NCBI RefSeq assembly: GCF_028532725.1
Contig: NZ_JAQKGU010000003.1
Location: 124,001 to 188,000, forward strand
Length of the DNA: 64,000 bases
Direction: 5' to 3'
Source: Desulfovibrio sp. Fe33
GTDB lineage: Bacteria > Desulfobacterota > Desulfovibrionia > Desulfovibrionales > Desulfovibrionaceae
Shown piece by piece: positions 1 to 8,601 of this stretch; positions within the stretch are counted from its first letter, which is position 1; each line of letters begins with the position of its first letter. The position numbers and the translations under genes were made by a program. Below the pieces are notes generated by a model. That model made no database searches. It saw only the letters and a list, made by a program, of their open reading frames with translations, and was not told the DNA's origin.

Positions 1-2
1 GG

Positions 3-806
3 GGCGCGTATTGCCCGGACATGCTCCCTGCCGAAGCCGTCAATCCCGAAGCTTCGCCCAAAGGAGGCGGCATCGGCGTCGTCCTGGCCGGACGCGAATC
101 CCGCCGCTCGCTGCCCGCGCCCTTGCTGGCGCAGATCGCGGCCACGTTGGCCGGTTCGCGCAAGGCGCAACGCCTCGTCCTCCTGGGCGGGCAGGGCGAG
201 CACGCTGTGGGGCAGGCGGTACTCAAGGAGCTGCCGACCGCCGTGCAACGCAACACCGAGAACCTTGCCGGCGGAACCGACTGGAAACAGCTTGTCGAGA
301 CCGTCGCCGGGTTGGATCTGCTGATAACCCCGGATACAGGGACCATGCACCTTGCCGCTCATTTGGGCACGCCCGTGGCCGCGTTTTTTCTCTCTTCGGC
401 CTGGTGCCACGAAACGGGACCGTACGGCCTCGGACACATTGTTTACCAGGCCTCGACAAACTGTTCGCCGTGCCTGGAAACCGCGCCTTGCCAGGAAAAC
501 GTCAAGTGCCTGAGCGGTTTTGCGGCCCCCGGATTCCGGCGGTTTCTCGTCACGGCAAAACCCGAGCACTCTCCGGGCGGCATTTTGACCCTGCATTCGG
601 GATTCGACGCATTGGGGCAGACTTACACTCCGATCGCCGGGAACGATCCTGACGCGCCTCGGCGAGAGGTGATGAGACGCTTCCTTCTTCATCACCTCAG
701 CGGCTCGAAAACGCGTTTCGACGAGCTGGAACTGAATTTCGCCCGGCAATTATACCGGGAAAAGGACTGGATGACCGCTGACACGCCCCACAGGACACAG
801 GGATAA
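3..806 (+). CDS. Glycosyltransferase family 9 protein (heptosyltransferase-like), 5' truncated by the window edge
   Basis: The reading frame is open from the first bases of the window, so the true start lies upstream and only the C-terminal part is seen. The GT9 nucleotide-binding half is recognisable: a GVVLAGRESRRSLP segment after the linker, VLLGGQGE, then DLLITPDTGTMHLAAHLGTPVAAFF, the classic ADP-heptose:LPS heptosyltransferase motif that contacts the donor sugar nucleotide. The tail after about residue 140 is cysteine-containing (NCSPCLETAPC), as in many GT9 proteins. Family members transfer heptose or related sugars to LPS core or other glycans on the cytoplasmic face. The next gene is also a glycosyltransferase and starts 3 nt after this stop, so the two are co-transcribed. 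The exact donor and acceptor cannot be told. Confidence 0.85.
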   Translation, partial: GAYCPDMLPAEAVNPEASPKGGGIGVVLAGRESRRSLPAPLLAQIAATLAGSRKAQRLVLLGGQGEHAVGQAVLKELPTAVQRNTENLAGGTDWKQLVETVAGLDLLITPDTGTMHLAAHLGTPVAAFFLSSAWCHETGPYGLGHIVYQASTNCSPCLETAPCQENVKCLSGFAAPGFRRFLVTAKPEHSPGGILTLHSGFDALGQTYTPIAGNDPDAPRREVMRRFLLHHLSGSKTRFDELELNFARQLYREKDWMTADTPHRTQG

Positions 807-809
807 CCA

Positions 810-2084
810 ATGGAAACGCTACGCATTCTCGTAATACTGCCGCTCTACGGCGGCTCCCTGCCCATCGGCCGGTATGTGGCCTCGGCACTGAAACAGGAAG
901 GGCACCTGACCGAGGTATTCGAGGCTCCGGCCTTTTATCCGGCATATACCGCCCTCAACGACCTCAAGGTAACCACCGATCGTTTGGATTATTTGCAGAA
1001 TTCCTTTCTTAACGTGGTCAGCCAGTCCATCCTGGCAAAGGTGGAGACCTTTCAGCCCGACCTGGTCCTGGCCATGGCGCAGGCCCCGCTCAATCAGCAG
1101 GCCTTAAAAAGACTTCGCCGCGACGGAGTGGCCACCGCCATGTGGTTCGTCGAGGATTACAACCTTTTCACCTATTGGAAGACGTTCGCCCCGTTGTACG
1201 ACGTCTTCGCGGTGATCCAAAAGGGAAGTGTTTTCGAAGACCTGGCCGCCATCGGCCAAGCGAATGCGCTCTACCTGCCGCTGGCGGCGCAACCGGACTT
1301 CCATCGACCGATGGACTTGTCGTCCGTGGAACAACGCAAATTCGGCTCCGAGGTCTCGTTCATGGGCGCCGGGTACCCCAACCGGCGCAAGGCCTTCCGC
1401 GAGCTGGTCAACTTCGATTTCAAGATATGGGGCACGGAGTGGGAGGGCGACCATGTCCTCGAGCCGCTCGTCCAGCTTAAGGGAGCGCGTGTAACTCCCG
1501 AAGAATGCGTGAAAATATTCAACGCAACCAAGATCAACCTCAATCTCCATTCCAGTGTCCAGGCCGACGAGCTGGTCACGTTCGGCGATTTCGTCAATCC
1601 GCGTACGTTCGAGCTGGCCGCCTGCGGCGCATTTCAGTTGGTGGACAGGCGAACCCTCATGCCGGAGGCCTTTGCGGAAAACGAACTGGCTACCTTCTCT
1701 TCCATGGAGGAACTCGCTGAAAAAATTGAATACTTTTCTTCCCGTCCCGAGGAGCGGCAGGCTTATGCGGACAGGGCGCGCGCCCGGGTGCTCAAGGACC
1801 ACACCTATGCACAGCGCATGAACTCATTGCTTGAGTTCACGGCCGAACGAATTCCCGGCTGGCCAAAACCGCGTGATGCTTCGCCTGCCTTCGACGCGAA
1901 TTATCCCCCCGAACTGAAGCGGGACATTCTTGATCTGCTGTCCCGGCTCGGTCTGCCCGAAGATGTTTCTTTCGAAGACCTGGTCTGGGCGGTGCGGCAG
2001 CAGCAGGGCAAGCTGAACGACCTGGATACAGCCATTCTCTTTTTGGACGAATGGCGCAAATTGTATAAAAAAAGGTCCCAGTAA
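810..2084 (+). CDS. CgeB-like glycosyltransferase (DUF3880 / glycosyl transferase group 1 type)
   Basis: A 424-aa cytoplasmic protein. The N-terminal half starts with a Rossmann-like strand (LRILVILPLYGGSLPIGRYVASAL) and contains PDLVLAMAQAPL and AMWFVEDYN, typical of the CgeB/DUF3880 fold. The C-terminal GT-B half has INLNLHSSVQ, FVNPRTFELAACGAFQLVDRR and FSSMEELAEKIEYFSSRPEER, matching the donor-binding region of group 1 glycosyltransferases where a Glu and a following Gly hold the nucleotide sugar. About 90 C-terminal residues form an extra tail of unknown role. It follows the GT9 gene by 3 nt and is closed by a strong terminator. The specificity is unknown; a surface glycan or flagellin glycosylation role is possible but not shown. 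Confidence 0.8.
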   Translation: METLRILVILPLYGGSLPIGRYVASALKQEGHLTEVFEAPAFYPAYTALNDLKVTTDRLDYLQNSFLNVVSQSILAKVETFQPDLVLAMAQAPLNQQALKRLRRDGVATAMWFVEDYNLFTYWKTFAPLYDVFAVIQKGSVFEDLAAIGQANALYLPLAAQPDFHRPMDLSSVEQRKFGSEVSFMGAGYPNRRKAFRELVNFDFKIWGTEWEGDHVLEPLVQLKGARVTPEECVKIFNATKINLNLHSSVQADELVTFGDFVNPRTFELAACGAFQLVDRRTLMPEAFAENELATFSSMEELAEKIEYFSSRPEERQAYADRARARVLKDHTYAQRMNSLLEFTAERIPGWPKPRDASPAFDANYPPELKRDILDLLSRLGLPEDVSFEDLVWAVRQQQGKLNDLDTAILFLDEWRKLYKKRSQ

Positions 2085-2106
2085 AAACCTAAAGTACTTC
2101 ATGAAG

Positions 2107-2141
2107 AAAAAGCCTGGTCAATTTGCTAACCAGGCTTTTTT
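2107..2141. terminator. Bidirectional rho-independent terminator
   Basis: An 8-bp perfect stem (agcctggt / accaggct, 2111-2118 with 2129-2136) has a T run after it on the plus strand and an A run before it. It can end the glycosyltransferase operon (+) and rarA (-), which converge here. Confidence 0.85.
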
Positions 2142-2152
2142 GCAGAATTTAA

Positions 2153-3376
2153 TTACCGCTGTTTTTTGAATTGGCGCAACCAGGCATTGAGTCGCGGCTC
2201 TTCGCCCTGGTCTTTGGGGTGATAGAACCGACGCCCGGCAAGCTCGACGGGAAGATAGTCCTGATCGGCCCAACTGCGCGGGAAATTATGGGGGTAAAGA
2301 TAGCCTCGCCCATAGCCCCATTCCCGCTGTAGCGAACTGGTCGCGTTGCGCAGATGGAGCGGGACAGGTTGCGGCCCGTTTTCTCGCACTTCCTTTTGGG
2401 CTGTACGATAGGAGGCGTAAGTGGAGTTGCTCTTGGGAGCGAGAGCAAGATACACGGCGGTCTGAGCCATGGGGATGAATCCTTCCGGCATACCGATGGC
2501 TTCCACGGCCTGATGGCAGGCCATGGCCTGGTTCAAGGCGAACGGATCGCCGAGGCCGACATCCTCCGAAGCGGAAATGACCAGTCGTCTGGTGACGAAA
2601 CGCGGGTCCTCACCGCTTTCCAACAGGCAGGCGAGATAATAGAGTGCCGCGTCCGGGTCCGAACCGCGAATGGACTTAATCATGGCCGAGACCAACTCAT
2701 AGTGGGAATCGCCGTCGCGATCGCCCCTGACAACGATTTCCGGCAGAGAATCGCGCAGACATTCCGGGCACCGTTTGTCTTTGGGGAGCTCAGCAGTATA
2801 TTCAAGTAAATTCAAGAGAGTGCGGGCATCTCCTCCAGCCATGGCCGCGAGCATCTTGTGGCTTTCCTCCTCAAGATCAACGCCAAGTTCCTCGGCTCCG
2901 CGATGGGATACGCCTATCAGTTCCTCACGGCTGAGCTGGCGCAGCCGCAGGACATGCAGCCGGGAAAGGAGCTGACGGGTGACGCTGAAGGAGGGGTTTT
3001 CCGTGGTAGTGGCCAGCAGGGTGATCTCGCCGCTTTCGAGTATGGGCAGAAAAAAGTCCTGTTGAGCCTTGGAAAATCGGTGCAACTCGTCAAGAATGAG
3101 CACTTCCTGCCCAGGCAGCATCTTGCGGAGCGCGGTAAGTCCGGCCTCGGGGGCGCTGACTCGCAAATATTTCTTCCCGGTCAATTGCGCCAGCAGAAGC
3201 GCCAGAGTGGACTTGCCGCAGCCGGGAGGCCCAAAGAGCAACAGGCTGGGCATACGTTTGGATTTGGCAAAAGCCTCGATCCGATTGCGGATATGGCTCT
3301 GGCCAACGAAATCGTCCATCGAGACAGGCCTGATCCTGTCGGCAAGTGGTTGGCTTTCTTCTATTTCAAGCTGCAT
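2153..3376 (-). CDS. rarA: Replication-associated recombination protein A (AAA+ ATPase)
   Basis: A 407-aa AAA+ ATPase of the RarA/MgsA/WRNIP1 family, which is related to clamp-loader subunits and acts at stalled replication forks. Visible motifs are PLADRIRP...DDFVGQSH at the N-terminus, Walker A GPPGCGKST (about residues 49-57), Walker B VLILDELHRF, sensor 1 TTENPSF and the Arg-finger region QLLSRLHVLRL. The C-terminal part has the family signature SEDVGLGDPFAL and then GFIPMAQTAVYLALAPKSNS, the tetramerisation domain. Length fits the family. The start codon overlaps the end of rsmE by 16 nt, so translation is probably coupled. Confidence 0.95.
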   Translation of the reverse strand: MQLEIEESQPLADRIRPVSMDDFVGQSHIRNRIEAFAKSKRMPSLLLFGPPGCGKSTLALLLAQLTGKKYLRVSAPEAGLTALRKMLPGQEVLILDELHRFSKAQQDFFLPILESGEITLLATTTENPSFSVTRQLLSRLHVLRLRQLSREELIGVSHRGAEELGVDLEEESHKMLAAMAGGDARTLLNLLEYTAELPKDKRCPECLRDSLPEIVVRGDRDGDSHYELVSAMIKSIRGSDPDAALYYLACLLESGEDPRFVTRRLVISASEDVGLGDPFALNQAMACHQAVEAIGMPEGFIPMAQTAVYLALAPKSNSTYASYRTAQKEVRENGPQPVPLHLRNATSSLQREWGYGRGYLYPHNFPRSWADQDYLPVELAGRRFYHPKDQGEEPRLNAWLRQFKKQR

Positions 3377-4113
3377 GACCTATCCTGTGCGCCAAACAAG
3401 GCGAGACTGAGGCAGTAAACGGCGGCAGTCTCCCATCGCAGAATGGAAGGCCCGAGCGTAACCGGAGCGAATCCGGCACCGATAAGCCTGTCCGCTTCGG
3501 CGGAGTCGAAACCGCCTTCGGGACCGATTACTACAAGAGTGCGTCCTTTGGAAAGCATTGAAGGCGACAGGGCGACGGAGGCCTCTTCCGCCTCCCAGGC
3601 CAGATACAAGCTGTCAAAATCCCCGGCAAGGGAGAGCAGACCCTCCAGGCCGCCGGAAACCGTTTCGAGAGCGGGCAAACGGACGGCCCCGCACTGCTTG
3701 GCCGCCTGGATGAATTTCTCGTTCCAAGTGCCCTTGGGGTCGTCGGGAGGGGTTCCCTGACTGCGCGCGGCCCGCCAGAAAACAATGCCGCGCCCCTGGA
3801 GTTCCACTGCCTTTTCCAGAAGATAGTCCCGTCTTTTGGATTTGCCCCAGCCTATAGCCAGGGTCAGGCCGCCCTCGGGCTCTGGATGCTCGGTCAGTTC
3901 AACGGCCTCCAGCTCAGCGCGATTCTTGGCAATATCAAGCACCTTGAAGAGCCCGTCGCGCCCTTGCCCGTCAAAAAAACGAACCACCTGGTCGCGTTCC
4001 GTACGCAGGATGGTTCCCATGTGCCGAGCCTCGGGGCCGGTGAGAATAACGATGTCCCCGCAACTTGCGGGCCATTGATCCGGCGGCAGGTGGAAGGTGT
4101 TCAATCGCGCCAT
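3361..4113 (-). CDS. rsmE: 16S rRNA (uracil(1498)-N3)-methyltransferase
   Basis: A 250-aa SPOUT-class methyltransferase that methylates U1498 of 16S rRNA with SAM. The N-terminal PUA-like part contains GPEARHMGTILRTERDQVVRFFDGQG. The C-terminal trefoil-knot domain carries the SAM-binding signature VIGPEGGFDSAEAD and the closing TLGPSILRWETAAVYCLSLALFG. These two signatures define RsmE. It overlaps rarA by 16 nt and lies downstream of the lysA terminator, so it probably has its own promoter in the 4114-4160 gap or relies on read-through. No strong Shine-Dalgarno is visible before the chosen ATG. Confidence 0.95.
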   Translation of the reverse strand: MARLNTFHLPPDQWPASCGDIVILTGPEARHMGTILRTERDQVVRFFDGQGRDGLFKVLDIAKNRAELEAVELTEHPEPEGGLTLAIGWGKSKRRDYLLEKAVELQGRGIVFWRAARSQGTPPDDPKGTWNEKFIQAAKQCGAVRLPALETVSGGLEGLLSLAGDFDSLYLAWEAEEASVALSPSMLSKGRTLVVIGPEGGFDSAEADRLIGAGFAPVTLGPSILRWETAAVYCLSLALFGAQDRSCSLK

Positions 4114-4123
4114 GGCAAATCCG

Positions 4124-4152
4124 AAAAAAAGGCCGGAGGCGAACCTCCGGCC
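4124..4152 (-). terminator. Rho-independent terminator after lysA
   Basis: A 9-bp perfect GC-rich stem (ggccggagg / cctccggcc) with a 4-nt loop is followed on the minus strand by seven T residues. Confidence 0.9.
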
Positions 4153-4159
4153 CTTCGCG

Positions 4160-5398
4160 CTAGAGTTCGTTTTCTATAAGGTCTTCATACGTTTCCCGCT
4201 TCCGGGCGACAATGACCTTGTCTCCATCCACCAGCAATTCGCAGGCGCGCGGCCTGGAGTTGTAATTGGAAGACATGGTGAAGCCATAGGCTCCGGCCGA
4301 ATAGAGAACCAGCCTTTCGCCCTGTTCGACGGCGGGCAGTTCCCTGTCGCGGGCCAAAAAGTCGCCGGACTCGCAGATGGGGCCGACCACGTCGTAAACC
4401 TTGGGATCGCGTCCCTTGGGCTCCACTTCCGCGATGCGATGGTAGGAACCATAGAGGCTCGGGCGGACCAGGTCGTTCATGGCCGCATCAACGATAAGAA
4501 AGTTCTTGGTCGGATTGGACTTGGTGTAGACCACTTCCGTGACCAGGATGCCCGCGTTGCCCGCAATGACACGCCCCGGTTCGAGGATGACCTTGAGAGG
4601 CAGCGCCTTGAGCCGCTCGCTCAACGCCTTGCCGAATTCGGCGGGGTGGGGCGGTTCCTCTTCGTTGTAGGGGATGCCCAAACCGCCGCCCAGATCAAGG
4701 TACTTGATCTTGATGCCGAGTTCGCCGAGCTTTTCGTAGAAGACAAGGAGCTTGTCCAGAGCTTCCAGGAACGGGTCAAGGCTGGTCAGCTGGGAGCCGA
4801 TGTGGCAATCCATGCCCACAGGCTCGATGTGTTCAAGTTCGGCGGCACGCTTGTAGGCCTCCATGGACAGGTCTATGTCCAATCCAAACTTGTTCTTCTG
4901 CATTCCGGTGGAAATATAGGGATGGGTTTGCGGGTCCACATCCGGATTGATGCGGAAGCTGATCCGTGCGACGGTGCCCATTTCACCGGCCACCTGATTG
5001 ATGCGCTCCAATTCCGCCATGGATTCCACGTTGAACATGAGAATGCGCGCTTCCAGGGCCTCGCGAATCTCTGAATCCCGCTTGCCCACGCCGGAATAGA
5101 CAATCCGACCGGGGTCAACCCCGGCCCGCAGGGCGCGATAGAGTTCGCCGCCGGAAACGATATCCATGCCCGCGCCTTCTTTGGCGAGCATTTTGAGCAC
5201 GGACAGATTGGAGTTGGCCTTGACCGAGAAGCAGGTCAGATGGTCCAGCTCGTTGAAAGCGGAATCAAAAGCATGAAAATGCCGCTTGAAGGTCGCGGTG
5301 GAGTAAATATAAAGCGGTGTGCCATACTGGCTCGCCAGTTCAGGAACACTCACTTCCTCGGCAAAAAGGACGCCGTCCCGATGTTCGAAATGATGCAT
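4160..5398 (-). CDS. lysA: Diaminopimelate decarboxylase
   Basis: A 412-aa PLP enzyme of fold type III that decarboxylates meso-diaminopimelate to L-lysine, the last step of lysine synthesis. The PLP lysine is in CFSVKANSN (K60). HIGSQL, LDLGGGLGIPY, LEPGRVIAGNAG (phosphate-binding loop), PICESGDFLARDREL (active-site Cys, Glu and Asp from the partner subunit) and GAYGFTMSSNYNSRPR are all present. A Shine-Dalgarno (aggaga) precedes the ATG at the usual spacing. The window also carries dapL, so lysine is probably made by the aminotransferase variant of the pathway. A strong terminator follows. Confidence 0.97.
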   Translation of the reverse strand: MHHFEHRDGVLFAEEVSVPELASQYGTPLYIYSTATFKRHFHAFDSAFNELDHLTCFSVKANSNLSVLKMLAKEGAGMDIVSGGELYRALRAGVDPGRIVYSGVGKRDSEIREALEARILMFNVESMAELERINQVAGEMGTVARISFRINPDVDPQTHPYISTGMQKNKFGLDIDLSMEAYKRAAELEHIEPVGMDCHIGSQLTSLDPFLEALDKLLVFYEKLGELGIKIKYLDLGGGLGIPYNEEEPPHPAEFGKALSERLKALPLKVILEPGRVIAGNAGILVTEVVYTKSNPTKNFLIVDAAMNDLVRPSLYGSYHRIAEVEPKGRDPKVYDVVGPICESGDFLARDRELPAVEQGERLVLYSAGAYGFTMSSNYNSRPRACELLVDGDKVIVARKRETYEDLIENEL

Positions 5399-5496
5399 GA
5401 GGTTCGATCTCCTGATAAAGATGTATGGGGATCAATACGCCCTAAAAAACAATATCATCCAATACTTTTCAGATATAAAAAGAAATGCCCGGCCCT

Positions 5497-5943
5497 CTAG
5501 GGCTCGGCCTGGAACACGTCGGTATACTCCAAGGCCATGGTCGGAAGCTCGCTTTTCCCGGACACCCGGAATCGATACTCGACCCCCGGTTCAAGCCCGC
5601 AGATGCTCAGCTTCAGGACATTGCCGTCCAAGTCGAACCCCTCCTGGCCGCGAGTGAAATGCCGGGCATTGCGCGGGACGAACGGACATCCTGCACACCC
5701 CTGGCCCGCGCCGTCGCCAACCGCTTCATAAAGGACGCTTGCCCGCCACAGCCGATTCGTCGCGCCGCGAACGTCCACTTCAAGGACCAGACATTCATCC
5801 TGCCGGACGCCTTCGATAAGCCTGAGGGTGAAGCGGTCCTCGCTTCTGGCAGCCTGTGGCCACTGTTTGCGCCCCATGGCGCAGCTTGACAGCGAGGTCA
5901 GCCCGAAGAGGAGGAGAGCGGTTATGACGACGAATTTGCGCAT
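5497..5943 (-). CDS. Predicted lipoprotein of unknown function
   Basis: A 148-aa protein with a lipoprotein signal peptide: basic MRK, a hydrophobic core, and the lipobox LSSC with Cys at about residue 21. The mature part has seven or so beta-type segments and a cysteine pair (CAGC) near the middle. The end, CGLEPGVEYRFRVSGKSE, resembles the final strands of a fibronectin-III-like fold, but I do not recognise a named family. It starts 3 nt after the mutS stop and is surely co-transcribed with it. The location is the outer or inner membrane facing the periplasm, an inference from the lipobox. Confidence 0.75.
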   Translation of the reverse strand: MRKFVVITALLLFGLTSLSSCAMGRKQWPQAARSEDRFTLRLIEGVRQDECLVLEVDVRGATNRLWRASVLYEAVGDGAGQGCAGCPFVPRNARHFTRGQEGFDLDGNVLKLSICGLEPGVEYRFRVSGKSELPTMALEYTDVFQAEP

Positions 5944-5946
5944 GGA

Positions 5947-8580
5947 TCAGTCCTTAATCATGTCCTTCCACTGATTGAGAAGCATGAGCGCCTGAATGGG
6001 GGGCATGCCGTCCACATCCAGATCCGTGAGCTGGGTGATGATCGGGTGCTCGCACAGCTCCCGGTCGATCTTGATGGGCGGTGCGCCGAAACCGGGCAAC
6101 AACGTCTGGGACGCGCGGTCCACCGCCCCTTTAGCTTGGCTATCCTGCGATTTTTCTTCGAGCTTCGCAAGAATTTCCCTGGCGCGTTCCACCACGGGGC
6201 GGGGCACTCCGGCGAGACGGGCAACTTCAATGCCGTAGCTGCGGTCGGCCGGACCGGGAACAAGCCTGCGTAAAAACACGATATCCCCTTTCCACTCCTT
6301 GACCGCGATGTTGAGATTCCGCAATCCCTCGATCTTGCCTTCCAGGCTGGTCAGTTCGTGATAGTGGGTGGCGAACAGGGTACGGACCGAGCCCCCGGCG
6401 CGCGTGGACAATTCCTCGACCACGGCCCAGGCGAGCGAAAGGCCGTCGTAGGTGCTGGTGCCTCGGCCGATCTCGTCGAGAATAACCAGGCTTCGTTTGG
6501 TGGCTTGTCTCAGGATGCGCGCGGTCTCGGTCATTTCGACCATGAACGTGGAATGCCCCTGAGCCAGGTTGTCCGAAGCGCCCACCCGGGAAAAAACGCG
6601 GTCCGCCAGACCGATGCGAGCGCTGCGGGCCGGAATGAACGAGCCGATCTGGGCCATGATGGTTATGATGGCCACCTGGCGGAGCACCGTGGATTTACCC
6701 GCCATGTTCGGCCCGGTGATGAGCAGGATACGGCGGCTTTCGTCCATATGGAGATCGCCGGGAATGTAATTCGACGCCCCCATGGCCGCTTCAACTACGG
6801 GATGGCGTCCTTGTTCGATATCGATTTCAAGCCCTTCGTGCAGGACGGGACGGGTCCATTCGTTGACCCGGGCCGCCTCGGCCAATCCCTGCCAGTAATC
6901 CAGCGAGGCGATCACATCGGCCATGAACAGGAACCGGGACCGGGCCTTGGCCAGCAATTCGCGCAAATCCTGGAACAACTTGTATTCGAGGCTCTTGCGT
7001 TCTTCGCTTGCGGAAATGATCCTATCTTCCAGTTCCTTCAGCTCGGGAGTGATATACCGTTCGCTGTTGACCAGGGTCTGACGGCGGATAAAGTGATCCG
7101 GTACCTGTCCTTTGTACGCCTTGGAGACCTCGAAATAATAGCCGAAAACTTTGTTGAAGCCGAGTTTGAGCTTCGGAATGTCGCTTTTGGCCATTTCGGC
7201 CCGGTGCAGCTCCTTGAGCCGGTCCTCGCCGTGCTCATTGAGCTCGATCAACTCGTCCAGAACCGGATCGTATCCCTTACGGAACAGGCCGCCGTCCGAA
7301 ATTACGGGCGGCGGACAGTCGACAAGGGCGCTATCCAGCAGGGCGCACAGGTCCTCCATGGCATCCCATTTATTGAAGATACGCTTCAAGTCCGGAGCGG
7401 GCTCTAGAGATTCCTCGGCGGCAAGGAGCTTGCGGAGCGGAGGTAGCATTGTCAAACTGCGCCGCAGAGCGATGAAATCCTTGGGATTCGCTCGGCCAAG
7501 GAAAATGCGTGTGGAAAGCCGTTCCAAATCGTAGACCGAGTCAAGGCCATGCCGGATATCGCCGCGCAGACGGTCTCGGTCGAAGAGAAACGCCACGCAC
7601 TCCTGGGTCTTTTCGATGGGTGTGAGGTTGCGCCAGGGTTGACGCAGGCGGGCTTCAAGCAAGCGGCCGCCCATCGGCGTCATAGTCCGGTCCATGACCT
7701 GCCACAGGGTGCCGAGACCGGTTCTACCGTCAAGCCTGCGGAAAATTTCAAGATTGCGTTCGGTGACTTCGTCAAGCAGGAGATGCTTGCCGAGGTTCAA
7801 CGGCTTGAATTCGCCCAAGTGGCCGAATTCGCCTTTCTGCGTCTGATCCAGATAGGTGAGAAGCGCTCCGCACGCCCTGACCAGTTCGTCTTTGCCCGTC
7901 AGCCCGAGGGCTTCCAGATCGGCGACTTTCTGCACCTCCAGGACGCGGTTTCTCGCCCCGGCCAAATCAAAGAATGCGCCGGCTGCCACGGATGTGACCT
8001 GACCGGCCAGGTCATTGAACTGGGGCGGCACCTTCACGCCTTGAGGCAGAAGCAATTCGCTCGGGTCGATCTTGACCATCCACTGCCACAGTTCCGGCTC
8101 CCTGCGGCTGTATAAACCGGACCACTGCCCCGTGGAGAAATCGACCCAGGCTATCCCTCCGGCATCCTTGGCGCTGTCCCAGTAGAGCGCGCCGAGATAG
8201 TTGTTGGCCTTGGACTTGAGATTGGAATCCTCAACCACGGTGCCGGGAGTGAGAACGCGGGTCACGTCGCGCTTTACCAGCCCCTTGGCTTCCTTCGGGT
8301 CCTCAACCTGGTCGCAGATGGCGATCTTGTATCCCTTGTCGAGGAGCTGACTCAAATACGGCTCCACGGAGTGGTGGGGCATACCGCACATGGGGATGGG
8401 ATTTTCGTCGTTGGGATTGCGGCTCGTAAGAGCGATCTGAACCGCGCGGGAAACTACCTCTGCATCCTCGAAGAAGAGTTCATAGAAGTCGCCCATGCGA
8501 AAAAACAGCAGGCAGCCCGGATTTTCCTCCTTGAAGCGGAGGTACTGCTCGAGCATAGGAGTCAGTTTCTTTTGTACCAC
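5947..8580 (-). CDS. mutS: DNA mismatch repair protein MutS
   Basis: An 877-aa MutS of normal length. The mismatch-reading Phe-X-Glu motif is at F32-Y33-E34 (GDFYELFF). The core and clamp domains follow, and the ATPase has Walker A GPNMAGKST, the Walker B region SLVILDEIGRGTSTYDGLSLAWA, and FATHYHEL. The C-terminus ends in the short helical tail found in MutS1 proteins. It recognises base mismatches and small loops and, with MutL (not in this window), starts repair. It sits in a minus-strand operon after lapB (21-nt gap) and before the small lipoprotein gene. Confidence 0.98.
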   Translation of the reverse strand: MVQKKLTPMLEQYLRFKEENPGCLLFFRMGDFYELFFEDAEVVSRAVQIALTSRNPNDENPIPMCGMPHHSVEPYLSQLLDKGYKIAICDQVEDPKEAKGLVKRDVTRVLTPGTVVEDSNLKSKANNYLGALYWDSAKDAGGIAWVDFSTGQWSGLYSRREPELWQWMVKIDPSELLLPQGVKVPPQFNDLAGQVTSVAAGAFFDLAGARNRVLEVQKVADLEALGLTGKDELVRACGALLTYLDQTQKGEFGHLGEFKPLNLGKHLLLDEVTERNLEIFRRLDGRTGLGTLWQVMDRTMTPMGGRLLEARLRQPWRNLTPIEKTQECVAFLFDRDRLRGDIRHGLDSVYDLERLSTRIFLGRANPKDFIALRRSLTMLPPLRKLLAAEESLEPAPDLKRIFNKWDAMEDLCALLDSALVDCPPPVISDGGLFRKGYDPVLDELIELNEHGEDRLKELHRAEMAKSDIPKLKLGFNKVFGYYFEVSKAYKGQVPDHFIRRQTLVNSERYITPELKELEDRIISASEERKSLEYKLFQDLRELLAKARSRFLFMADVIASLDYWQGLAEAARVNEWTRPVLHEGLEIDIEQGRHPVVEAAMGASNYIPGDLHMDESRRILLITGPNMAGKSTVLRQVAIITIMAQIGSFIPARSARIGLADRVFSRVGASDNLAQGHSTFMVEMTETARILRQATKRSLVILDEIGRGTSTYDGLSLAWAVVEELSTRAGGSVRTLFATHYHELTSLEGKIEGLRNLNIAVKEWKGDIVFLRRLVPGPADRSYGIEVARLAGVPRPVVERAREILAKLEEKSQDSQAKGAVDRASQTLLPGFGAPPIKIDRELCEHPIITQLTDLDVDGMPPIQALMLLNQWKDMIKD

Positions 8581-8601
8581 GAGAAGATCTGTACGCTTGA
8601 A